Positions 57,214-64,000 of a stretch of DNA of 64,000 nt are shown here, piece by piece (position 1 is the stretch's first letter; each line of letters starts with the position of its first letter). Origin of the DNA: Buddleja alternifolia. Lineage: Eukaryota; Streptophyta; Magnoliopsida; Lamiales; Scrophulariaceae. Below the pieces are notes generated by a model. The model was not told the DNA's origin and did no database searches. It saw only the letters and a list, made by a program, of their open reading frames with translations. Both the position numbers and the translations under genes were made by a program. Location of the stretch: contig CM033400.1 of assembly GCA_019426215.1 (NCBI GenBank), positions 18,708,568-18,772,567 on the forward strand. Direction: 5' to 3'.

Positions 57214-58021
57214 GTTCTTATTGTATTTATCATAGCTCGTGAAGGATTTTGCAAGTGTCAAGTTCAGTATCGTATTTGATCATTTTCTTCACGACAATGA
57301 TGCTCGATTTGTATGTATAGTATTGTCTGTTGTCTTATTGAGTTCATCGTAATGAGAAAATTATGGAACTCATTTTCTAGAAATCAGATACTTGTAATCT
57401 CTTTAATTCCTTATATTTGTGATGCGAAAGGAGAGTATTCGTGAAGCTCATATGTTGTCTGTGATGGAAGGTTCTGTATACTAGAATAATTGATACCACT
57501 TTGTTTCTCATCTTTTCCTCACATCATTTACTGAATCAAAGTAATTATTTAAAGTTTTTTCCACCAAAGCAAGAATGGTCTAATAATTCGATGAATAATT
57601 CGTATAGTTAAATAAGTAATTTGGCTGAAGCATGTGCGTTAGTTGCTTTCCACCAAAGCAACTATTTAGATATACGAATTATTAGGTCTTTTCCCCGGCT
57701 AACTGCGATCTGGCTAACTGCATCCACCAAAGCAACTATTTAGATATACGAATTATTAGGTTATGTATACTAGAATAATTGATACTACTTTGTTTCTGAT
57801 CTTTTCGTCACATCATTTACTGAATCAAGTTTCTATGATGGTTACTGCTGCTTGTTCAGCAGATTTTGACGATGATATATTTCTTTAATACATTAATGGA
57901 GCTCTAATTTGACAATGATGGAGTTTGTTCATGTGAAGAAGAAAAGGTCATAAGATAGAAGAAACCCAATCCTGAGTTTCCTCTAATTAATTTAAATTTT
58001 TTGAACTCTTAAATGACCCAT
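57214..58021. other. AKRP 3' flank with short dispersed duplications
   Basis: The first few hundred bases should be the 3' untranslated region. Beyond it a segment of about 65 bp ('ctagaataattgatac'...) occurs at 57480 and 57770, and a segment of about 35 bp ('caactatttagatatacgaa'...) occurs near 57657 and 57728, with a partial copy near 58265. No gene was seen. Confidence 0.55.
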
Positions 58022-59240
58022 TGACACGAACTTGCATGTATTTAACAGCAAGTGGACTTGTAGTGTGTAGTAATAAAGTGGACAATTAAGTTCGAGTTAT
58101 TGATCACACAAAGACAAGAATATTAAAACTCAGGATTTGAAAGCAATTAAAATTAAATTAAAAAATTGTGATTAATTGATGGTAAAAAGGTGAAAACAAG
58201 ATTTGGTAATTTGATTGAGATTCTTATGTGAGAAAGCAACTAAAACACATGCTTCAGCCAAATTGTTTATTTAGATATACGAATTATTCTTCGAATTATT
58301 AGACTACTCTTACTTTGGTGGAAAAAATCTTAAATAATTACTACCTGATATCTCTTGCCGAATTATTAAATAATACAATTTGGCTAACTGCATCCGGGAG
58401 TCTCTACCATTTGTCACTAACGGGCAACTCTGTATTCTTTACAGATTATGTATTGATTCCTTCGAACCTAACCTATATTCTCAAATGCATAAGGTAGGCA
58501 ATATTACAAACATATGGTGATCAATCATATGCAAGTAATTAAAGCACAAAATCAATACACAAAGCAATTATAAAATTAACACGAAGAACAATATCATATA
58601 TAAAACTCATAATTTGGCCTTCACATGGCCCTAGTTTGATGAAATTAGTTCATAATCATAATGAGAAAAACAACAAAAGACCGAGAATTATTCATAGACA
58701 AAAAATAAACTAAATCTAAGAATCTCCTATTACGGATTGATGAATAATCTCGGTGTAAAATTGTCGCTCTCCTTGTCTTGGCTCGTCTTCTTGTTCGAAA
58801 GTGTCTCTAAATGTTGAAATTTTCGAACCCTTCAGTTGTTAAAAGATGTGGTATTTATAAGGGAGACACTCCAAGTCTTCTACTTGAATTAGGTATCAAA
58901 ACTTTCCAAAATTTCTCCAGCCGTGTGCAGCGTTCGAATGTTACATTCCTCATGTTCGAACGTGGTGATGTGACATAAGTGGATTGACTGGGCATTGACT
59001 ACGCTGATGTTCGAATGTTGATGACGTGGCAAGTTCGAATGTTAAATGCTCCATGTTTGAACGTGGCATGCAGTGTCTTCTGAAATTCTATGTTTTTAGC
59101 CCCTTTTCCTTGATTGTTATGATTTTTATCCTGTACTCAATTAACACACAAATCTAATCACAAGTGGTAAAAATCACACATAATCGACCCTAAACCATAC
59201 GAATATCGGCCTCTCAAATATGTAAAACTCACATTTATCA
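58022..59240 (+). mobile_element. Solo LTR-like element, TGACACG...TTATCA family
   Basis: It begins TGACACGAACTTGC and ends CTCACATTTATCA, with near-matching flanks CCCAT (58017-58021) and TCCAT (59241-59245). It shares start, end and internal phrases ('agcaagtg..act', 'gtgtgtagtaata', 'cacatggccctagt') with the element at 60222-62148. No primer site or internal region adjoins it. It is shorter (1219 bp), so it carries deletions. The LTR class is inferred from TG...CA ends and 5-bp flanks. Confidence 0.65.
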
Positions 59241-59245
59241 TCCAT

Positions 59246-59899
59246 GCACTATTTACTAAAAGCACGTGTTATATTGGACAAGTTTACTCTTGACAAACTA
59301 TGCGATTTTTTGGAAGTTATAGAACACGATACGAGAATTAGAACCAAAATTGAATAGAGGCAAACTTATGATACGAAAATGCTATTTATCTTTAAAAAGA
59401 TATAGAAACGAAATTATCTTGGCTTAATAGTTTTCTAGAATATTTGCCCAAATACTTGAAAATACACAACCAGATTCCATCATAGTCAAATTTGACTTCA
59501 AATCCATCAACGCAGGTTCAGCGAAGTTATAAGACTAAAGTGTCAAGGGTTTAGAAATTTCGAGTTTTGAGCCTCTCCGAATATCTTTAATTCTATAATA
59601 GTTGCCATGCCCCAGATCACTGAGCTTGTTGGATGTGAGGATTGTCTTCAAACTGACCAGATGCAATCTGAAGTTTTGTTATGATTGATCCGCATCAAGT
59701 GCATCCTGAAGTTTGGTTATGAAGCCCCAAAGAAATATCCAAAGGATGCATAAGAATCATCACCACATGACACAATTGATAGTCTGTAGTTACTGTTGGG
59801 ACTCTAGAGCTGGTTTCTATGGATTCGAGAGGTGGTTGTGAACAACTTCCTTAAAACGAATATGTAGTAGATGTACATAGATTCCTCAATCCATGTTAT
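59246..59899. other. Non-coding stretch, nothing recognised
   Basis: AT-rich sequence between two LTR-like elements. The phrase 'gcatcctgaagtttggttatg' and a similar 'gcaatctgaagttttgttatg' (near 59662 and 59701) form a small diverged direct repeat. No gene was seen. Confidence 0.5.
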
Positions 59900-60221
59900 T
59901 GTTAAAATAGTGTCCTGCGAGCTAGTTCTAAATAGGCTTTCTTTTACAATGCTTGTAATAAACAATTTCATTTTACGTTATTTAATAAAATGCATTTTTT
60001 CATCTCGTGTTAATATTAAATGTATGATGAAGTCCTAAAATGCACACATAGTTATGACACTTGATATCTCATTTGATGGATATCATAAAATAAGTTTCTA
60101 AGGCTGTGATTTCTAAATAATGTCCAAGTCATAGAATTATTAAGATGAGACACTGATAATTCGAATAGACTTGCGCTATGATGCACACTCTTAATTAGAG
60201 AATATCTCGGTTTATAGACAT

Positions 60222-62148
60222 TGACACGCTAAAAGCTAACGTGCTATGATAGCAAGTGCACTAGTCGTGTGTAGTAATAAGTGTGGACGAAAAGTCCGGG
60301 TTGTCGAACCACGGAGACTTGAATTCTAGTTTGTGATTTTATACCAAAAAACAACTACAATAAAAGTAACTTAAATGTAAAAACGTGTACAATAAGAACA
60401 AGGTTATGCAAATGAATTAAAACCAATTATAAAGGGAGACTAAGGCACATGCTAGGTCCAAATTGATCAAATATACTTATAAAGGCTCTTGTTGTAGAAT
60501 TACTCTTATATTGTTATGGTGAAAACTCCTAAGGTAGAGAATAACCGATGTCTCGCGTATAAACTCCTATACTTAGATCGTGATTTCCCAAATATCCCTA
60601 TCCGAAAATCTAACCACTAAACATGCATTAATGTACTAGAGTTCACTCGATTTGAATCGAACGACTTCACCCGGGAATCTTTACCTATGTCTAGGGCAAT
60701 TCCTCATTAGTTGCGGGTCATGATGTGAATTTCTTGCACCCTAAGTCAATTTTCTCCCGAAATATTAACCTAGGCATAAGATTCTAACATATAGTGATCA
60801 AGTATATGCAAGATAGACAAAAACACAATTCACATCACATAACAATATAAGAACAACCTCAACAATCATCTATTGTAAGCATATATCACAATTTGGCCTT
60901 ACATGGCCCTAGTCTTACGAATTTAGTTCATAATTGAAAGCATAAAAGACATAAGAGGAATATTCATAGACATAAATGAAATGAAAAGCTCTTAAAAACT
61001 CCCTAAATGGTGAATAATGATGGATCTTGAAGTTGAGCCTTCAATCCCCAAGCTCTTTTCCTTCCTCTAGTTTTCCCCTCCAAGAGTGATGAAGAATGGT
61101 GATGAATGGTGGAGAAATTAGATTAGGGGCTGCCCCCCTCTCCTCCAAGAATCTGAAATTGATAGTGAATGATGAAGAGTATGGGTTCCCCCTCCTTTTA
61201 TAGTCAAAATTTCACTAAAGTATGCATTAAGAATTCCCATTAAAGTTCCCCAATGAGAATTCCACCTAAGGTGATACTTAAAGTTTGGCTTTTAAGATTC
61301 CAACCAGCTAAAAAATGCTAAACTTTCGGCCCTTAAGAATTCCACCAAGCATAACCATGTGAAAACTTCAACAAAACACATGCATGCTGCCATTTTCTTG
61401 ATTTCCAGCGCAGTCTTAGTATTTTCCTCATAAAATTCTCCACAGATCTCCCAATTGGATGATTCAAGTCCCCATGTTCAGATAAAACATAGATCTACAA
61501 CTTTCCAGAAGGACATTTTGTCCAATTCAGTCGCTAAGTATACCTAAATTACGTTTCAATATGCAGGTTGTTTCTGATTTGGCACCCATAAAGTAAATCT
61601 ACCAAGAAACACACTTATGACAACCCCTCAACACATGTGCTGAATTATGGCCAAAAGTGATTCTTACCCATCATATAATGCTGGAATTTAGGCTGAAAAG
61701 GAGTAACATTCGGACTATCCATGCCTAGGCATGACTAGGAGGGCGTTGGGGCGTATCCTGGCACATGTACTTCTCTGTTCGGCGCAGAAATCGTATTTCC
61801 TTCACAATTATCTCTATAGACCTCCGATTTGGATGTTTCAAGTTCCCATTTGAAGCTAAGACATACATCTAAAACTTTGTAGAAGGAAACTTTGTCTAAG
61901 TCGGTCTCGAAATGTACGGAATTATCGCTCGAATGTAGTAGGAGATGCATAAACCGCCTAGGTGTTGAAAAACATGCTTGAACTTGTTTTGTACATCGTT
62001 TTTCTTCCCTTTTCTTCATGTATTCTCATTTATTACCTGTATTCACTTAACACACCTATTAAATGCAAATGTGACATGATTTAAGCAATAAGTGAATCCA
62101 AATCATAAGAATTACGGTCTTAAAAACACGTAAAAACATCTCTTATCA
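60222..62148 (+). mobile_element. Solo LTR-like element with 5-bp target duplication
   Basis: It begins TGACACGCTAAAAGC and ends CATCTCTTATCA. The 5-mer GACAT lies immediately outside both ends (60217-60221 and 62149-62153). It belongs to the same family as 58022-59240. A 94-codon minus-strand frame near 61735 lacks recognisable features. With no primer site or polypurine tract it is either a solo LTR or a non-autonomous unit of its own. Confidence 0.75.
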
Positions 62149-63610
62149 GACATCAATGTAGTTGATACAACTGCACATACGCGGGTGCTTGTTGAGAATA
62201 AGTTCACTGATCACCCTGACTGAAACTTCCTAAATTGGAATTATTTTTATATATGTCGAATTAGAAGTTTCTTAATCATGATATTGCAAGATTAATTATT
62301 TGACTTGAGTCATCACAGTAATCTTGTATATTGACTTACGACACTTTGACTTATGTGTCATTTTTTTAAAGGCACCTATGGATTGGTGATTGGGTGTAGT
62401 GATTCATATATAGAGGTTGGCATTGACAACAAGTGATCCATCCCTTGTCTAGATGAACAAGTGAATTTCTTATAATATTCAAAGTAGCTTGACTGGGTTA
62501 GTCTTTGACCAAGACAAGTAAGTAATTAATTAAGAAAGGAGTTCTTGAATTAATTAATCACTAATCAAACACACTTGAGATATTAATATTGAATGTACAA
62601 GGATTTCGACCAATAAGATTCTCCGATCCTTAATTCAATTAAAAAATTAGATGATGGAAGAATTTCACTTGCATGGAACGCAAGATTGAAAATGTTCAAT
62701 TTGAATCGCCTACATCTAGGTCATCAAGATAAGTATTAGAAACTTTTCTTTGATTTGTGTGTATCTTATATTTAATGAGATTAAATAATGAGATGGTTAA
62801 TTAAAAGTGTTTAATTAATTGAGACAATTTAATTGTCCAGATTAAATCATAGTGGTTATGAGCCTACTATTAGTATGTTGTTGAACCTAAAAGGCCACAC
62901 ACAATACAATACTCGGACAAATCCATGTCTTAACTAAGGGAATTTGATTCAAAATTCAAAGTAGTTGAAATAATATATTAATTAATTAAGACTTTTACTT
63001 ATTCAAGGGTTGGATAAATGAATTAATTAAGTTGATTAGATCAATTTAATTAAGCATAAGTGTAGAAACCTTTAATTTAATTGGCTAAGCCCAAATAAAT
63101 TAGAATTTTAATTAATCTAGTATGGTAGATTAATTATTAAAAGACTATTTTATCTAGTCTTGGTCAAAAATATGGAGAAGAAATAATTAAAGAAATTTAG
63201 TTAATTTTCCTTCTAGGAGGAAATAAGATTTCTTGGAGAGAAATAATTCTTGCAAAGGAAGGAAACGATTCTTAAATAATAGGAACATGCTTCCTAATAA
63301 ATAGAAAACCACCTTGTAGAGTAAATCTTATAAAGAAACTAATTAAAGTAGAAGAATCATACTTATGAATTAATTAGCTTTCTATTCCTACAAGGAAAAT
63401 AACTAATGTAGAAAGTTTTACATGGAAAAGAATTGCAAGATTTATTTAGGAGTGATGAGGAACGAAATTTGACAAGCTTCATTAGCCAAAAATTTCATTC
63501 CCTAAGCTAGAAAAATCATTCCTCTCTCTCTCTCTCTCTCTCTCTCATATGTGCTTGAGTTCTCGATTGTTCATCAAGATCTTGAATTGAAGAACTCAAC
63601 CAAATTACTT

Positions 63611-64000
63611 AGAGAAGTATTCTAAGCTTTCTTCCAATCCTATACACTATCCTTTAGATTAGAATCAATATTTATACATCTACTAGCTAATGATTATGAA
63701 CGAGTGGGTATCCGAGGTGTGTATCAACTTTAGAGGATAAACACTTGAGTCTCTAAAGTGAACAAAATTCCAACGAGGGGTGATTTTAGAAGAGGAGCTC
63801 GAAAATCTTAAAGGACAAAACAAGGCAGTCGATTTCAAGGAGTGAGGAGCAAGCTAGAGAAGTATTATAAGCTTTCTTCCAATCCTATACACTATCCTTT
63901 AGATTAGAATCATTATTTATACATCTACCTAGCTAATGATTATAAACGAGTGGGTATCCGAGGTGTGTATCAACTTTAGAGGATAAACACTTGGGTCTCT
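63611..64000 (+). repeat. Tandem duplication, period about 245 bp
   Basis: The unit starting AGAGAAGTATTCTAAGC at 63611 begins again at 63856 with few differences and is still matching at the window edge. It lies in the R/U5-like end of the LTR above. Confidence 0.85.

Larger units (their letters stand above)
59900..64000 (+). mobile_element. LTR, copia-like, split by a solo LTR and running off the window
   Basis: The segment starting TGTTAAAATAGTGTCC at 59900 continues to 60221, is interrupted by the 60222-62148 element, and resumes at 62154. It shows LTR-like features: AATTAATTAA-rich stretches, a (CT)n tract at 63514-63546 and, at the end, a tandem duplication. No primer site or protein appears before 64000, so class and extent are uncertain. 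Confidence 0.45.

Noticed and set aside
1..64000. CRISPR arrays, bacterial operons, or an integrated DNA virus
   Set aside because: No spaced short direct repeats, no prokaryotic gene order, and no viral replication or capsid gene other than LTR-retrotransposon polyproteins was found.

Overview
The window is nuclear DNA of a flowering plant, most likely a eudicot. It is AT-rich with many microsatellites, has genes split by GT-AG introns, and is dominated by nested LTR retrotransposons and MITEs. I found no prokaryotic, organellar, CRISPR or operon-like features. Only two host genes can be supported. One is an apparently intact AKRP-type plastid ankyrin-repeat gene (seven coding exons, 53561-57213, + strand). 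The other is a broken ankyrin/PGG-domain membrane-protein gene (four exons, 37297-42504, + strand), which has lost its 5' exons and carries an in-frame stop inside the PGG domain.

Layout. 1-2957: AT-rich DNA with a Mutator-like MITE (perfect 9-bp target duplication) and a hAT-like MITE (perfect 8-bp duplication). 2958-11469: a Sirevirus-type LTR piece interrupted by a copia element (LTR, primer site, long leader, gag remnant), then a minus-strand copia LTR with decayed polymerase. 11470-18423: a CACTA end, a Ty3/gypsy-type LTR with primer site, degenerate sequence and a solo LTR with perfect 5-bp duplication. 19181-22276: a minus-strand copia RT/RNase H that is almost open, joined head to head to a plus-strand copia leader plus gag start. 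22490-27369: a minus-strand Sirevirus-like copia (gag, protease, integrase, primer site, 5' LTR) lacking its distal half. 27370-33172: a minus-strand Tat/Ogre-type gypsy without integrase. 33173-33250: a perfect 78-bp palindrome. 33251-37272: a 5'-truncated plus-strand copia with 3' LTR, ending just before the first surviving PGG-gene exon. 42505-52857: MITEs, LTR pieces and a third copia family on the minus strand. 53561-57213: AKRP. 57214-64000: solo LTRs nested in a further LTR that runs off the window.

The most interesting signal lies in untranslated retrotransposon leaders. Two diverged copies of one copia leader (7130-7795 and 21170-22132) each hold three hairpins at matching positions. 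The loops of the outer two hairpins keep nearly the same sequence, while the stems differ completely between copies yet still pair, which is compensatory covariation. A third, different copia leader (50209-51963, minus strand) also carries three copies of its own loop motif, at least two of them in stems. Two of the three leaders have a GC-rich, hairpin-forming island about 200-450 nt after the tRNA primer site. I know of no description of this arrangement, but that is recollection and not a search. Element ends were placed by eye from terminal motifs, target duplications and homology between copies; where an end is approximate the entry says so.
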